Shown here: positions 6,565-16,022 of the stretch, one piece after another
How the letters are laid out: the number at the start of each line of letters is the position of its first letter
How positions within the stretch are numbered: the stretch's first letter is position 1
NCBI GenBank assembly: GCA_903927615.1
Contig: CAIYNU010000022.1
Location: 124,001-188,000 of the forward strand
Reading direction: 5' to 3'
From: an uncultured Rhodospirillales bacterium
GTDB lineage: Bacteria; Pseudomonadota; Alphaproteobacteria; Azospirillales; Azospirillaceae
DNA: 64,000 nt
Notes under the pieces: generated by a model
Databases searched by the model: none
Told to the model about the DNA's origin: nothing
Seen by the model: only the letters and a program-made list of their open reading frames with translations
Translations under genes and position numbers: made by a program

Positions 6565-9306
6565 TCACGACGCAGTCGCCAGCACCCCCCGTAGCCGATA
6601 GAGCGCGTCCAATGCCTCGCGCGGGGTCAGTTCGTCGGGGTTAAGCTGACGCAGCGCCAGCTCCACCGCCGAAGGTGCCGCCGGCGGACTGGCCGGCGCG
6701 GCCAGCGCGGCCGGACGTCGGACGGCCGCGGAAAACAGGGGCAGATCGTCCACCAGGCGCGTCATGGCCGTGGCATGATCGCCGGACTCCAGAATCCGCA
6801 AAACCTCTTCGGCCCGGGCGATGACCGCCACCGGCAGCCCGGCCAGGCGGGCAACATGAATGCCGTAACTGCGATCGGCGGTGCCGGCCACCACCTCGTG
6901 CAAAAAAACCACGTCGCCGTGCCACTCCTTGATCCGCATGGTCTGGCAGGTCAGGCGGGGCAGTTTGCCGGCAAGCTGGGTCAACTCGTGGTAATGGGTG
7001 GCAAACAGCGCCCGGCAACGGGTCACGTTGTGAAGGTGCTCGACGCAGGCCCACGCGATCGACAGGCCGTCAAAGGTCGCGGTGCCACGACCGATTTCGT
7101 CCAAAATGACCAGCGCCCGGGGGCCGGCCTGGTTCAGGATGGCCGCGGTTTCAACCATTTCCACCATAAACGTCGACCGGCCGCGCGCCAGATCGTCGGC
7201 GGCGCCGACCCGACTGAACAGGCGATCCACGACCCCGAACCGGGCGGACGCCGCCGGCACATAGCTGCCCATCTGGCCCAGAATCGCAATCACCGCGTTC
7301 TGGCGCAGGAATGTGCTTTTGCCCGCCATATTGGGGCCGGTAAGGAGCCATAACCGACGTTCGGGGGCGAGGCTGCAATCGTTGGCAACGAACGCCGGGC
7401 CACCGGCCGCGTCCAGCGCCGCCTCAACCACCGGGTGGCGGCCGGCCTGGATCTCGAAGTCAAGGCCGTCATCAATCACCGGCCGGCACCAACGCCGCTC
7501 GGCCGCCAAGGCCGCCAAGCCACACGCGACATCAAGGGCGGCCAGCGCCCGCGCCAGCGCCCCCAACGGCCCGGCCCGTCCGACCACTTCAGCCACCAGA
7601 TCGGCGAATAACTCCAGTTCCAGTGCCAGTGCCCGGTCGCCAGCCTCGGAAAGCTTGCGTTCCAACTCAGCCAGTTCGAGCGTCCCGAATCGGATCGCAT
7701 TGGCCATGGTCTGACGGTGGATGAAAAGTTCCCGGTTGGCGCCCGTCAACAACTTGTCGCCATGCGCCGCCGTCACTTCGACATGATAGCCCAGCACATT
7801 GTTGTGTTTGACCTTGAGCCCGCCGACCCCGGTTCTTTCAATATAGCGCGCCTGTAAGCCGGCAATCATCCGCCGGCCCTCGTCGCGAAGGGTAAACAAC
7901 TCGTCCAGCACTTCGGAATAGCCTCGGGCGATGAACCCGCCGTCGCGGGTCAGCAGTGGCAGATCCGTACCCAGCGCCCGCATCAGGCGCGCCGCAAAGA
8001 TCGCTTCACTGTCACCAGGCTGACCGAGATCAGCCATCAGCCGCGTGAGGTCCGCCGGCCAGGCCGTCGTGGCGGCGGTCGGGGCAAGCAGATCACGTAA
8101 CGCGGCGGTCCCCCCCAAGGCATCGCGCACCGCGGCCAGGTCGCGCGGCCCGCCCCGATCGAGACCGATCCGCGAGCAGGCGCGCTCCAGGTCCGGGATC
8201 TGCTTCAGCAGGTCCCGCACCGCGTCGCGCAGGGTTTCATCGCCCAAGAAGTACCCGATCACATCAAGCCTGCGGTCGATAGCAGAGCCGTCGGTGAGCG
8301 GCGTCGCCAGACGCGCCGCCAGCAGTCGCGCGCCCGGACCGGTCACGGTACGATCAATAACCGAGAGCAGGCTGCCGCGATGCTCCCCAGCCAGCGTCCT
8401 GGTCAGTTCCAGGTTGCGGCGGGTGGCGGCGTCGATTTCCAGTGTGGTGCCCGGCAGCACCCTATAAGGCGGGGCCAGGGTCGGCGCCTTGCCCTTCTGG
8501 GTCAGTTCCACGTAGCCCACCAGCGCGCCGGCCGCCGCGATCTCGGCGCGGCTGAACGACCCAAAGGCATCCAGGGTGCCGACCCGGTACAGGGCCAGCA
8601 GACGCCGCCGTCCGTTCTCGCTGTCAAACCGGGCGTCGGGTTGGACCGTCAGCCGTGGCTTCCACTCGGCCAGCAGCTCGAAGATTTCCGGGCGTTGGAC
8701 CAACCGTTCGGGGACCAGGAGTTCCCGGGCGTCCAGTCGGGCCAGCGCCGCGTTCAGTCCGGTTTGGAGCACCGGTTGCACCGCCACTTCGCCAGTGGAC
8801 AGGTCCAGCCAGGCCAGCCCTACTTCGCCGGCGGCCTCGGCCACCGCCGCCAACAGATTGTGGCGGCGGGCGTCCAGCAAACTGTCCTCGGTGATGGTGC
8901 CCTGCGTCACGATGCGGGTGACGTCGCGCCGGACCACCGCTTTCGAGCCCCGTTTGCGCGCCTCGGCCGGGTCCTCCAATTGCTCGCAAATGGCTACCCG
9001 GAAACCCTGGCGAATCAGGCGCAGCAGGTAGCCTTCATGGCTATGCACCGGCACCCCGCACATGGGGATATCTTCACCCTCGTGTCGGCCCCGACGAGTC
9101 AACGTGATGTCAAGGGCGCGGGCCGCCAGCACCGCGTCATCGAAGAACATCTCGTAAAAATCGCCCATTCGGTAGAACAGCAACGTATCGGGATACGCCT
9201 GTTTGATCTCCAGAAACTGGGCCATCACCGGCGTCGCCCCACCACCGGGCAGCGGCGCGGCGGCGGAAAGAACAGCGGGGGACGGAAGCGCAAAATCGTC
9301 GGCCAT
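6565..9306 (-). CDS. mutS: DNA mismatch repair protein MutS
   Basis: This 913-residue protein recognises mismatched bases and starts methyl-directed repair. The mismatch-contacting Phe-x-Glu lies in GDFYEMF (residues 49-54), and the ATPase part has [13 protein letters not shown] (Walker A, near 655), [15 protein letters not shown] (Walker B) and ATHYHEL. The length is slightly above the usual 850-880 because of about 25 extra N-terminal residues and some insertions. The ATG at 9306 directly precedes ADDFALPSP; residue 28 is a possible later start. No mutL is nearby. Confidence 0.97.
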   Translation of the reverse strand: MADDFALPSPAVLSAAAPLPGGGATPVMAQFLEIKQAYPDTLLFYRMGDFYEMFFDDAVLAARALDITLTRRGRHEGEDIPMCGVPVHSHEGYLLRLIRQGFRVAICEQLEDPAEARKRGSKAVVRRDVTRIVTQGTITEDSLLDARRHNLLAAVAEAAGEVGLAWLDLSTGEVAVQPVLQTGLNAALARLDARELLVPERLVQRPEIFELLAEWKPRLTVQPDARFDSENGRRRLLALYRVGTLDAFGSFSRAEIAAAGALVGYVELTQKGKAPTLAPPYRVLPGTTLEIDAATRRNLELTRTLAGEHRGSLLSVIDRTVTGPGARLLAARLATPLTDGSAIDRRLDVIGYFLGDETLRDAVRDLLKQIPDLERACSRIGLDRGGPRDLAAVRDALGGTAALRDLLAPTAATTAWPADLTRLMADLGQPGDSEAIFAARLMRALGTDLPLLTRDGGFIARGYSEVLDELFTLRDEGRRMIAGLQARYIERTGVGGLKVKHNNVLGYHVEVTAAHGDKLLTGANRELFIHRQTMANAIRFGTLELAELERKLSEAGDRALALELELFADLVAEVVGRAGPLGALARALAALDVACGLAALAAERRWCRPVIDDGLDFEIQAGRHPVVEAALDAAGGPAFVANDCSLAPERRLWLLTGPNMAGKSTFLRQNAVIAILGQMGSYVPAASARFGVVDRLFSRVGAADDLARGRSTFMVEMVETAAILNQAGPRALVILDEIGRGTATFDGLSIAWACVEHLHNVTRCRALFATHYHELTQLAGKLPRLTCQTMRIKEWHGDVVFLHEVVAGTADRSYGIHVARLAGLPVAVIARAEEVLRILESGDHATAMTRLVDDLPLFSAAVRRPAALAAPASPPAAPSAVELALRQLNPDELTPREALDALYRLRGVLATAS

Positions 9307-9419
9307 AACGTATCCTACACCACGATCTCAGCCCACAGCCAGCCGATGTGGCCCCCGCCCATTGCCGGATCGGTCGGGATCGATCACATTATGGTCATCA
9401 GACCTGGAGCAACCCTGCC

Positions 9420-10124
9420 ATGATCGAAATCATCCCCTTCCGTTCGCTTGGCCGATTCGACGGCGAGTGGTTGAGTGCCCGCTATCATTTCAGCTTTGCC
9501 GACTATATCGATGTGGATCGTATGGGTTTTGGGCCATTGCGGGTGTGGAATGATGACACCATCCTGCCCAACACCGGGTTTGCGCCTCACGGACACCGGG
9601 ACATGGAGATCATCACCTATGTTCGCCGCGGCGCGATCACCCACCACGATCATCTGGGCAACCATGGCCGCACCGAAGCCGGCCAAGTCCAGGTCATGTC
9701 GGCTGGGACCGGCATTACGCACTCTGAATACAACCGGGAGAGTGAGCCGGCGGAAATTTTCCAGATCTGGCTGCTGCCCAACGCCCGCGGCCACGCGCCC
9801 CGTTGGGAGAACCGGCCATTCCCCCGCGCCGAAGCCAACGGCCACCTCACGGTACTGGCTTCGGGCCGGGCCGGGGACACTGAACACGGGGCCTTATGGA
9901 TCAACCAGGATGCCGCACTCTTGGGAGCGGAACTCCGGGCCGGGCAAATTCTCGACTACCCGTTACAGCCCGATCGCCGCGCCTATCTGGTTGCGGGAAG
10001 CGGTCATTTCCTGATCAACGGCTGCGAGGTCGTCGCACGGGACGGTGTGGCGATCAGCGATGAGACCAAGGTTTCCATCGAGGCCTTGGCGGCCGGTGAG
10101 ATCCTGCTCACCGACCTGCCCTGA
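9420..10124 (+). CDS. Pirin family protein (cupin, YhhW-like)
   Basis: The 234-residue protein is a bicupin. The N-terminal half has the metal-binding set HGHRDMEIITY, then ITHHDHLGN, and VQVMSAGTGITHSEYN, the conserved pirin segment. Relatives bind Fe or Ni; some have quercetin dioxygenase activity, others act as redox-sensing regulators. Start ATG 9420 is chosen because the sequence MIEIIPFRSLGRF matches the usual beginning of the family and GGAG lies 12 bases upstream; the frame extends further only through non-conserved sequence. It is a single-gene unit divergent from mutS. Confidence 0.85.
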   Translation: MIEIIPFRSLGRFDGEWLSARYHFSFADYIDVDRMGFGPLRVWNDDTILPNTGFAPHGHRDMEIITYVRRGAITHHDHLGNHGRTEAGQVQVMSAGTGITHSEYNRESEPAEIFQIWLLPNARGHAPRWENRPFPRAEANGHLTVLASGRAGDTEHGALWINQDAALLGAELRAGQILDYPLQPDRRAYLVAGSGHFLINGCEVVARDGVAISDETKVSIEALAAGEILLTDLP

Positions 10125-10155
10125 CCGGGTCCCGGCTCCGGCTTGGATGTTGGCG

Positions 10156-10449
10156 CTACCCGTCGTGAGCATCCACCCCGACGCCCTGGCGGAATTCCAG
10201 CTCCGCTTCGTAAATGTCCACCGCCGACTGAAGATTGACCCACAGACTCGGGCTGGTTTCGAGTGCCCGGGCCAAACGCACCGCAATGGGTGGGGTAATC
10301 CGCACCCGGCCATTGACGATATTGCTGAGATGCTTGCGGGAAACACCGACCTGTCGCGCCAACCCATTGATCGAAAGTTGTCGCGGCTCCAGATAGTCGG
10401 AAACCAGCAGACGTCCTGGTAATGGCGGCTTGATTTCAGTGATCATCAT
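10156..10449 (-). CDS. higA: HigA-type XRE antitoxin/regulator without adjacent toxin
   Basis: From ATG 10449 the protein has 97 residues and the arrangement of HigA antitoxins: PPLPGRLLVSDYLEPRQLSI, then an HTH (NGLARQVGVSRKHLSNIVNG), followed by ITPPIAVRLARALETSPSLW. HigA normally neutralises the HigB mRNA interferase and represses the higBA promoter, with higB just upstream. Here the upstream space is 62 bases and then a DUF4337 gene, so there is no HigB. It is either an orphan antitoxin with regulatory duties or a remnant. A later in-frame ATG at 10446 is equally possible. Confidence 0.8.
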   Translation of the reverse strand: MMITEIKPPLPGRLLVSDYLEPRQLSINGLARQVGVSRKHLSNIVNGRVRITPPIAVRLARALETSPSLWVNLQSAVDIYEAELEFRQGVGVDAHDG

Positions 10450-10457
10450 GACGTGAG

Positions 10458-10473
10458 ACACCCCATTTGGTGT
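10458..10473. promoter_or_regulatory. Possible HigA operator
   Basis: ACACC (10458-10462) and GGTGT (10469-10473) form an inverted repeat just upstream of the higA-like start, with another GGTGT at 10481-10485. Position and symmetry suit autorepression; this is inference. Confidence 0.3.
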
Positions 10474-10511
10474 TAGGCTTGGTGTTGCGCGCTGACTGAC
10501 CTCAACTCGGT

Positions 10512-11132
10512 TCAGCCGAGTCCCAGATGATGCAGCAATTCCGGGGCAAACCACCCGAGACCGCCCAGCACCGCTCCTAACCCGCCAAGGCCGCAGGCAG
10601 CCAGCGCCAACGCCGGCATGCCGGTAATGACAGACGCCGATGCCAACACGATGCCGAGCTGAAGCGCAGCGCCGCCAAATTCAAAATTATGATAGGCGGC
10701 CAGCGCAAGATCCCGCTCTTCTTCGTAATCATGCGCCTTTGCCATCAATTCTTTCTTACCGTTGGTCTCTACGCTGGACTCCAGTCGGTCGGATGCCGTC
10801 TTCCAATCCGCCAGTTGCTTAGTAATCTTAGCCGCCTGCTCACCACTCACGGCTTCCGGCGTCAGGACTTGGAGCAGAGCGGACGAGGTGTTGACCACCG
10901 ACTGCCGAATATTCTTGGCCTGATAAAAAGCCCAAGTATCCGAGGCCTTGATATTGGCCGTGACTTGCTCGGTCTGGGCACCCTTACCACCGGAATCAAC
11001 CACCGCCAACAACGCCGCCAGCACCGCGATCAAAATCGCGATCCGCTTGTTATGACTGCCATGACCGTCATGCCCGCCATGAGCCGCCTGTTCCAGTTGC
11101 TCGTGCTGTTCGTGTGCCTCATGCGCTTCCAT
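10512..11132 (-). CDS. DUF4337 family membrane protein
   Basis: From ATG 11132 (AAGGGG six bases upstream) the protein has 206 residues. A His/Glu-rich head (EAHEAHEQHEQLEQAAHGGH and on to about residue 27) precedes a membrane helix (about 30-50). A helical middle with WAFYQAKNIRQ follows, typical of DUF4337 proteins, and two more hydrophobic segments close the protein. Function in the family is unknown. The His-rich cytoplasmic head could bind metal, but no evidence beyond composition supports that. It precedes higA on the same strand. Confidence 0.75.
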   Translation of the reverse strand: MEAHEAHEQHEQLEQAAHGGHDGHGSHNKRIAILIAVLAALLAVVDSGGKGAQTEQVTANIKASDTWAFYQAKNIRQSVVNTSSALLQVLTPEAVSGEQAAKITKQLADWKTASDRLESSVETNGKKELMAKAHDYEEERDLALAAYHNFEFGGAALQLGIVLASASVITGMPALALAACGLGGLGAVLGGLGWFAPELLHHLGLG

Positions 11133-11475
11133 GTCAGTCCCCTTGCAACTCAATCACACCGCATCGGACCCGGCCCGGACCCGACGCTGCGCGCGAACGA
11201 CTTTATGATCCCTTAAACGGTGACCGAAGCCCGTGAAATCACGGTTATTCAAATTCCCCAACACACTAACCGACTAACCCTTCGGACCGGCCGGGGGGCG
11301 CCACCATTTTCGTTACCAGCAGACCATCTCGGCCCCCCCGACAACAACTGTCGACGTTGACAGGACTCCGGGTGGACGACCGGTTGGTGGACGACCGGTT
11401 GGTGAACGACGGGCGCCCCGTTTTAAACGACCGAACCGGCAAAGGCCAACCGGGCGGGCGACTCGCCGGTCCTGA
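11133..11475. other. Intergenic stretch with a 15-bp tandem repeat
   Basis: This 343-base gap between the exonuclease end and the DUF4337 start holds two exact copies of GGACGACCGGTTGGT (11374-11403), followed by a partial third copy (GAACGAC). Otherwise it shows no supported gene, only low-quality overlapping frames. Confidence 0.6.
11374..11403. repeat. Tandem repeat, 15 bp x 2
   Basis: The unit GGACGACCGGTTGGT occurs at 11374-11388 and 11389-11403 with no mismatch; the next seven bases repeat the unit start with one change. Confidence 0.9.
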
Positions 11476-12090
11476 TCAGGATCGCAAGGACAGAGTCCGG
11501 GCGACGCGGGGTGACGAGCACGGACGCCAACCGGTTTCGAACAGCACACCGGGTGTGAGGCCGATCCGGTCAGGAATCTCGGCCACTTCGGCCACACCCA
11601 GCCGTTCAGCGGCCGCAATCGCCACCCGGGCGCAGGCCCAGGCATCGGCTCCTGCCTGATGGTGCTCAAAACCGATGCCGAGGTGAGCGGCCACGGCTGG
11701 AAGCGTCGCCTTGGTCAACTCCGGCCACACCAATCGGGCGATCTTGACAGTGCATAAATAGCTCAGCTCCGGATAACGCCGGCGACAGCCATCCAGGGCC
11801 GCCCGCAGGACGCTGATATCAAACGCGGCATTATGCGCGAGCACCACCGAGCCCACCAGTTCGGGCAAATAAGTCGACAGAACCTCCGAAACTTCGGGTT
11901 CATGCGCGACTCTCTCCGGTGTAATGCCGTGAATCTCGATGTTTATCGGCGAAAACCGGAAAGGTCTCGGGCGAATGAACCGTTCTTCGACCCGCACCAC
12001 CCGATGCCCTTCAATCCAGGCCAGCCCAAGAGCACAAGCACTGCCACGATCTTCGTTTGCGGTTTCAAAATCAATGGCAATGACCGGCAT
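11476..12090 (-). CDS. DEDDh 3'-5' exonuclease (DnaQ/RNase T superfamily)
   Basis: The 204-residue protein begins MPVIAIDFETAN, giving Exo I with Asp-x-Glu at residues 6-8. Exo II is LAHNAAFDISVLRAA and Exo III is HHQAGADAWACA, which supplies the DEDDh His and final Asp. It belongs with stand-alone proofreading-type exonucleases that degrade DNA or RNA from the 3' end using two metal ions. No polymerase or BRCT domain is attached. The start ATG 12090 fits the usual beginning of the fold, right at the first beta strand. Substrate and partner are unknown. Confidence 0.88.
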   Translation of the reverse strand: MPVIAIDFETANEDRGSACALGLAWIEGHRVVRVEERFIRPRPFRFSPINIEIHGITPERVAHEPEVSEVLSTYLPELVGSVVLAHNAAFDISVLRAALDGCRRRYPELSYLCTVKIARLVWPELTKATLPAVAAHLGIGFEHHQAGADAWACARVAIAAAERLGVAEVAEIPDRIGLTPGVLFETGWRPCSSPRVARTLSLRS

Positions 12091-12150
12091 TCGAAAGCTC
12101 CGTCAGATCCGGTTCAACGACAATCAGCGAGGCACCCCACCGTGCCCAAC

Positions 12151-12178
12151 GGGTCAGGATTCGACTCAATCCTGACCC
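12151..12178. terminator. Perfect 11-bp hairpin upstream of the exonuclease gene
   Basis: GGGTCAGGATT (12151-12161) and AATCCTGACCC (12168-12178) pair perfectly around a 6-base loop. Its right arm continues into the 11-bp tandem repeat. No T-run follows, so the role as a terminator is uncertain. Confidence 0.4.
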
Positions 12179-12214
12179 TGGCCTGACCCTGGCCTGACCC
12201 TGGCCTGACCCTGG
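12171..12214. repeat. Tandem repeat, 11 bp x 4
   Basis: CCTGACCCTGG occurs four times without mismatch at 12171, 12182, 12193 and 12204. The first copy shares bases with the right arm of the adjacent hairpin. Confidence 0.95.
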
Positions 12215-12737
12215 CCCAATTCCGGCCTTATTCCCGTGGTATATGGTGAGACTCGTGTCAACGACGCCCGAAAAAACATAACACAGCCCGGTAAACGTTC
12301 TATCGCCGATTCGGCACCAACCGGCAACCCTGACCTTCGCCACGGCTCACTGCTTGGGGTTCATAAATTCACGGTCTTCCTGCACCAACAAGAGCGGTAG
12401 GCACTGGGGCTCGGTAGCCAAGCCGGCGAGATTCTCTCCTAATCACTTGATTCGCCAGCGCCATAACGCAACCAGGAACGCGGCTGGCGGAAAATCCCAA
12501 GGTTCTGTTGCCGATTCCCGGATGGCGGTGACGATGATGACCGAATCGGGCCGATCAACGGCACAAAACCCGAAGAATCACCGGGAATAGACGACGATCA
12601 TGGTGCTGACCGGCCCCCGCACTGCCGGTGTCATCCGGAACCCGGATGATGCGACGGCTACAGTTATTCCTCTTGCGGCCCCCGCCAAGTTGTTTATATA
12701 TAGGGTATCGTTTTTCATCCTGAACAAGGACGTAAAT
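12215..12737. other. Intergenic stretch upstream of mucR
   Basis: No supported gene lies here. The last 60 bases are AT-rich (TTGTTTATATATAGGGTATC near 12689-12708), which suits the promoter and MucR autoregulation common for this family. No tRNA or small RNA was recognised. Confidence 0.4.
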
Positions 12738-13127
12738 ATGTCCCTCGACCTCACGGAACTGACGGTGAAGATCGTCTCCGCATATGTTTCCAACAACAAT
12801 CTTCCGGTCTCGGAAATTCCTACGGTCATCCGCAGCGTTCGTGACGCGCTGACCACTGCCAACCAGCCGCCGGCCGAGCCCACCGAAGAGTTGAAACCGG
12901 CGGTCCCGATCAAAAAGTCGGTCACCGCCGACTACATCGTTTGCCTCGAGGATGGCAAACGACTGAAAATGCTCAAGCGACACCTGATGTCGAGCTACAA
13001 TATGACCCCAGATCAGTATCGGGCAAAGTGGAGCCTGCCGGCGGACTACCCGATGGTCGCCCCGAATTACGCCAAGTCGCGCTCCGAATTGGCACTGAAG
13101 CTTGGTCTGGGCCGGAAGGCCGGCTAG
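12738..13127 (+). CDS. mucR: MucR/Ros family transcriptional regulator
   Basis: The 129-residue protein has the family signature VCLEDGKRLKMLKRHL followed by YRAKWSLPADYPMVAPNYAK and a GLGRKAG tail. MucR proteins are H-NS-like silencers that oligomerise through the N-terminal region and bind AT-rich sites through a Ros-type zinc-finger fold; they control exopolysaccharide, motility and cell-cycle genes in alphaproteobacteria. In the classic C-L-E-C pair the second Cys is Asp here, so zinc binding may be altered or absent, as in known zinc-independent Ros homologues. Start ATG 12738 gives the usual length. A paralogue lies at 32834-33277. Confidence 0.9.
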   Translation: MSLDLTELTVKIVSAYVSNNNLPVSEIPTVIRSVRDALTTANQPPAEPTEELKPAVPIKKSVTADYIVCLEDGKRLKMLKRHLMSSYNMTPDQYRAKWSLPADYPMVAPNYAKSRSELALKLGLGRKAG

Positions 13128-13207
13128 AGTCATCTCACAGGCAAAAGCCAACGAGCCCTGCACTCCGAGTTGCATGGCCTCTGGTGTGTTAATCTGCGCG
13201 GATTATT

Positions 13208-13253
13208 CCTCTCTCTCCCCTGCCCAGTCTTGTTTTATCAGGGGAGAGAGAGG
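13208..13253. terminator. Perfect 15-bp inverted repeat downstream of mucR
   Basis: CCTCTCTCTCCCCTG (13208-13222) and its exact complement (13239-13253) are separated by 16 bases. It lies 80 bases after mucR and about 130 bases before the end of the convergent small gene. A second, imperfect inverted repeat follows near 13276-13315. It may be a terminator; the loop is long and there is no T-run after the stem. Confidence 0.5.
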
Positions 13254-13386
13254 CGCGGTGTGTGACGTCAAACAGCCCCTCCCTTTCGCTTCCACCAAAG
13301 CGACAGAGAGGGGGTTATACTGAAAAGTCAGGCGATACACCGCCTCACAAGACGGCGTACTGCCGGTTCTACGATGAGTCGCGCGC

Positions 13387-13563
13387 TTATGCGGCAAGTG
13401 ACCGTCGGCAGGGAATCGGCATGGCGGCACCACGAGTGACCACCGGTTTGATGCTCCGCATCAAATTCACCACGTCGCCCGGATTGACCCCATCCCGTTC
13501 CATCAGGGTCCGGCAAATTGGATCATTGATAAGCTCAAGCAGCCGATGATCGCCCGTCTTCAT
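13387..13563 (-). CDS. Small hypothetical protein, 58 aa
   Basis: ATG 13563 follows GGGGAGA at a good distance and opens a 58-codon frame starting MKTGDHRLLELINDPICRTL, then MERDGVNPGDVVNLMRSI. The first 40 residues look like a compact helical protein with natural codon use; the last 15 are basic and less regular. I know no family with certainty. It is monocistronic and convergent with mucR. Confidence 0.5.
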   Translation of the reverse strand: MKTGDHRLLELINDPICRTLMERDGVNPGDVVNLMRSIKPVVTRGAAMPIPCRRSLAA

Positions 13564-13927
13564 TTCCGATTCTCCCCATTATGTTGTTTTTTTTGTATTT
13601 GCGATCTTTGATCGAGCGCACCTTATAGGGTTCCGGACCGCTTCCGCAACTGGGAACCTGGCTTAAAACCGAGCGGCTAAGCCGATAGGTCATGATCCTT
13701 ACGCATAGCAGACACCGTCAGCAAATATGGCCGGTTTCGACTCGAAAGCAAGGGTCCGACGCTTGACTGGCAGCGACGCTCAGCGTACCAACGTCAGCAA
13801 CAGCTTGGCTTCCGTCGGCGCGTTGGGACAAAGGTTCGGTGATGAGATCAGAAGATTTCCCCGGGGCTTCGGAAGCCTCCGCCGCCGTCAATGATCGTAC
13901 CATATTTTTTATTTGCGGAGTTTAACG
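13564..13927. other. Intergenic stretch before the sugar-nucleotide cassette
   Basis: No gene is supported in these 364 bases. A TTGACT (13763-13768) with TACCAA 17 bp downstream is a weak promoter candidate for the epimerase gene. The last 30 bases are AT-rich. Confidence 0.35.
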
Positions 13928-14932
13928 ATGCAAATTCTAATCATCGGCGGCTTTGGCTACATCGGATCCCAGCTTCTTGAAAGTCTGGCAGCGCATGAGA
14001 CCTATCGAAATTACGATATCGTGGTCGTCGATAACTGGTCTTATGGCCGGGGCATGGCGCCGCTTCAGGCGCTATTCGAAAGCCGACTGCCTCATTTCCG
14101 TTCCTTTTGTCTTGATTTCAGCGAGCCCGGGGATGACACCTTTCGCGATCTAGTCAGGACCAGCGATTTCATTATTAATGTAGCCTCTTTAACTCAAGTT
14201 CCCAGCACCAATCTTCACGAGAAATACATTATTGATGGGGTCCGGACGCTGACCGGGTTGCTGACGGCCGAAGGATCGGGCCGGTTGCGCAAGGTCATCG
14301 ACATCTCCAGCACCAGCATCTACGGCCCGGTGCGCACCCGCATGCCCGAAGTCGCTCCCCCTTATAGCGAACAGGTCTATCCCGACCCCGCGATTGCTCT
14401 GCACAACTACGCCGCCAGTAAGCTGATCGCAGAAAAAATCTGGCAGTCCGAGCACTGCCGGGGCCTGCCCTTCACGGTCTTCCGACTCAGCACTGTTTTT
14501 GGTTATGCCGTTGGCATGCGCTATAATCAGTTCGTCAACCAGTTCCTGGTGGACGCCGCGGCGGGCCGGCGCACCGTGCTGCCGGGCTCGCCCGACAACA
14601 TCCGGCCCTTCGTTCACATTCGTGATACTGCCGAATTGATGTTACACCTGTTGGATCATAAGCCCGAAACCAACGGCGAGATTCTGAATATCGGCGCGGC
14701 CCGGCTCAATCCGCGATTGGGCGATTTGTTCGAGCGTCTGGCTGCCCTGCTACGGAACGAATTTGGCTTGAAGCCCGATTATGGCTTTGCCGCCGAGCTT
14801 GGCCTGCCGACCCTCGAAGAATCCTATCAGGTCGACTTCACCAAATTTGAAACCTTGGTGAAATTTCCGCTCCGCCACGACTTCGAGTCCGGCGCGCGCG
14901 AACTGGTTACACGGGTTCTGGGGCGCGCCTGA
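13928..14932 (+). CDS. NAD-dependent sugar epimerase/dehydratase (extended SDR)
   Basis: The 334-residue protein starts MQILIIGGFGYIGSQL, the NAD(P)-binding G-x-x-G-x-x-G. The active site is supplied by S-S-T-S-I-Y-G-P and Y-A-A-S-K (Tyr-x-x-x-Lys), followed by F-R-L-S-T-V-F-G and R-P-F-V-H-I-R-D. These are features of nucleotide-sugar epimerases and 4,6-dehydratases. ATG 13928 has GGAG seven bases upstream, so I prefer it to the upstream TTG at 13913. It heads a tight cassette with a kinase, a cytidylyltransferase and a phosphatase-like gene; the product sugar is not deducible. Confidence 0.85.
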   Translation: MQILIIGGFGYIGSQLLESLAAHETYRNYDIVVVDNWSYGRGMAPLQALFESRLPHFRSFCLDFSEPGDDTFRDLVRTSDFIINVASLTQVPSTNLHEKYIIDGVRTLTGLLTAEGSGRLRKVIDISSTSIYGPVRTRMPEVAPPYSEQVYPDPAIALHNYAASKLIAEKIWQSEHCRGLPFTVFRLSTVFGYAVGMRYNQFVNQFLVDAAAGRRTVLPGSPDNIRPFVHIRDTAELMLHLLDHKPETNGEILNIGAARLNPRLGDLFERLAALLRNEFGLKPDYGFAAELGLPTLEESYQVDFTKFETLVKFPLRHDFESGARELVTRVLGRA

Positions 14933-14935
14933 GCC

Positions 14936-16009
14936 ATGGCCCTGGCCCAGGTCCCTGCCCTTTCGGTGGAGAGTGTTCCCGACGGTCCCCTGGTGCTCGA
15001 GCGGTTGGGAAGCATCCTCAGCCAACGCTTGGGGGGACAAGGCGACGCCGAACCGGTGGCATTCTTCTCGGGTAACATCAACGGGATACTCAAACTCCGC
15101 TACCAGGGCCGGTATCTTGGTGTGCGGATCGCCCTCAACACCTACCGGTTTCGCTATGAAAAAGATATTATAAAAGAAATATTTGCGCTTTTCCTGATAT
15201 ATTTCGCTCGCGATGCCGAAAATGACGATGTCGCCCGGGACATCGTCGATGGGGTGTTGGCGTCTCCGGTCGGTTCCCATGTCGGGCACGCCCTGGTCCA
15301 TCGGGTCATTCACTATGACTGGTCCATGGCGACTCTGCCGTGGCCTTTCTTTATCTATGAATGGGTGGATGGCGAGATTCTGTGGGCAGATCCCGATCCC
15401 GCGCGATACTGCACCGCCGGCCGGAATCTGGCACGCCTGCACCGGATCACTTTCCAATCCTATTATCGGGATATCTTCCGTATCGGCCGCGAGCCGTTGT
15501 CCTGGCATCAGCGATTTGCCGCGGCGCTTGTTGTTGAGCGGACTCAGGCGTTGCCGCGGCTGTCGCCAACCGTGGCGGCCCGGCTCGAAGCTCTCGACCC
15601 GGCGTCGCTGTCCCCCGCCCGCCCATGCCTGGTTCACAACGACTACTCGGGCGGCAACATCATTGTCGATTCCGGCGGCGGCCAGAAGGTTATTGATTGG
15701 GACAACTGGCTGGTCGACGCCCCCGAGTTGGACCTGATGAAGATGAAATACTGGACCGCCATCGGTGCCGACGGCCTGCTGGCCCCGGATCATCGATTGT
15801 ATTCCGCCTTCCTCCAGGGGTACAACGGCGTCGCCGGGGCGGTTTTGGACCGGCGGCGGTTCGAAGCTTATGAGCTGTTGTGGTTGACCCGGGCCCACAA
15901 TTTCGAAAGCGCCCACCGCAGCGACCGCGAGCAGACCGCCGGCGGCTCGACGCTGGCCCGTCACTATCCCCCGGCTTCGGCTTACGAAACCTACCTCAGC
16001 GACCTCTAA
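14936..16009 (+). CDS. Aminoglycoside/choline kinase-fold phosphotransferase
   Basis: The 357-residue protein has the APH catalytic core: CLVHNDYSGGNIIVDS (Brenner-type H-N-D-x-x-x-x-N) and KVIDWDNW, the metal-binding Asp segment, preceded by PFFIYEWVDGEILW as in choline/ethanolamine and homoserine kinases. It probably phosphorylates a small hydroxylated substrate. It starts three bases after the epimerase stop and is followed after 13 bases by the cytidylyltransferase gene, so a role as sugar or aminoalcohol kinase ahead of nucleotidyl transfer is the likely reading. Confidence 0.78.
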   Translation: MALAQVPALSVESVPDGPLVLERLGSILSQRLGGQGDAEPVAFFSGNINGILKLRYQGRYLGVRIALNTYRFRYEKDIIKEIFALFLIYFARDAENDDVARDIVDGVLASPVGSHVGHALVHRVIHYDWSMATLPWPFFIYEWVDGEILWADPDPARYCTAGRNLARLHRITFQSYYRDIFRIGREPLSWHQRFAAALVVERTQALPRLSPTVAARLEALDPASLSPARPCLVHNDYSGGNIIVDSGGGQKVIDWDNWLVDAPELDLMKMKYWTAIGADGLLAPDHRLYSAFLQGYNGVAGAVLDRRRFEAYELLWLTRAHNFESAHRSDREQTAGGSTLARHYPPASAYETYLSDL

Positions 16010-16022
16010 GGAGACCCCGCAC

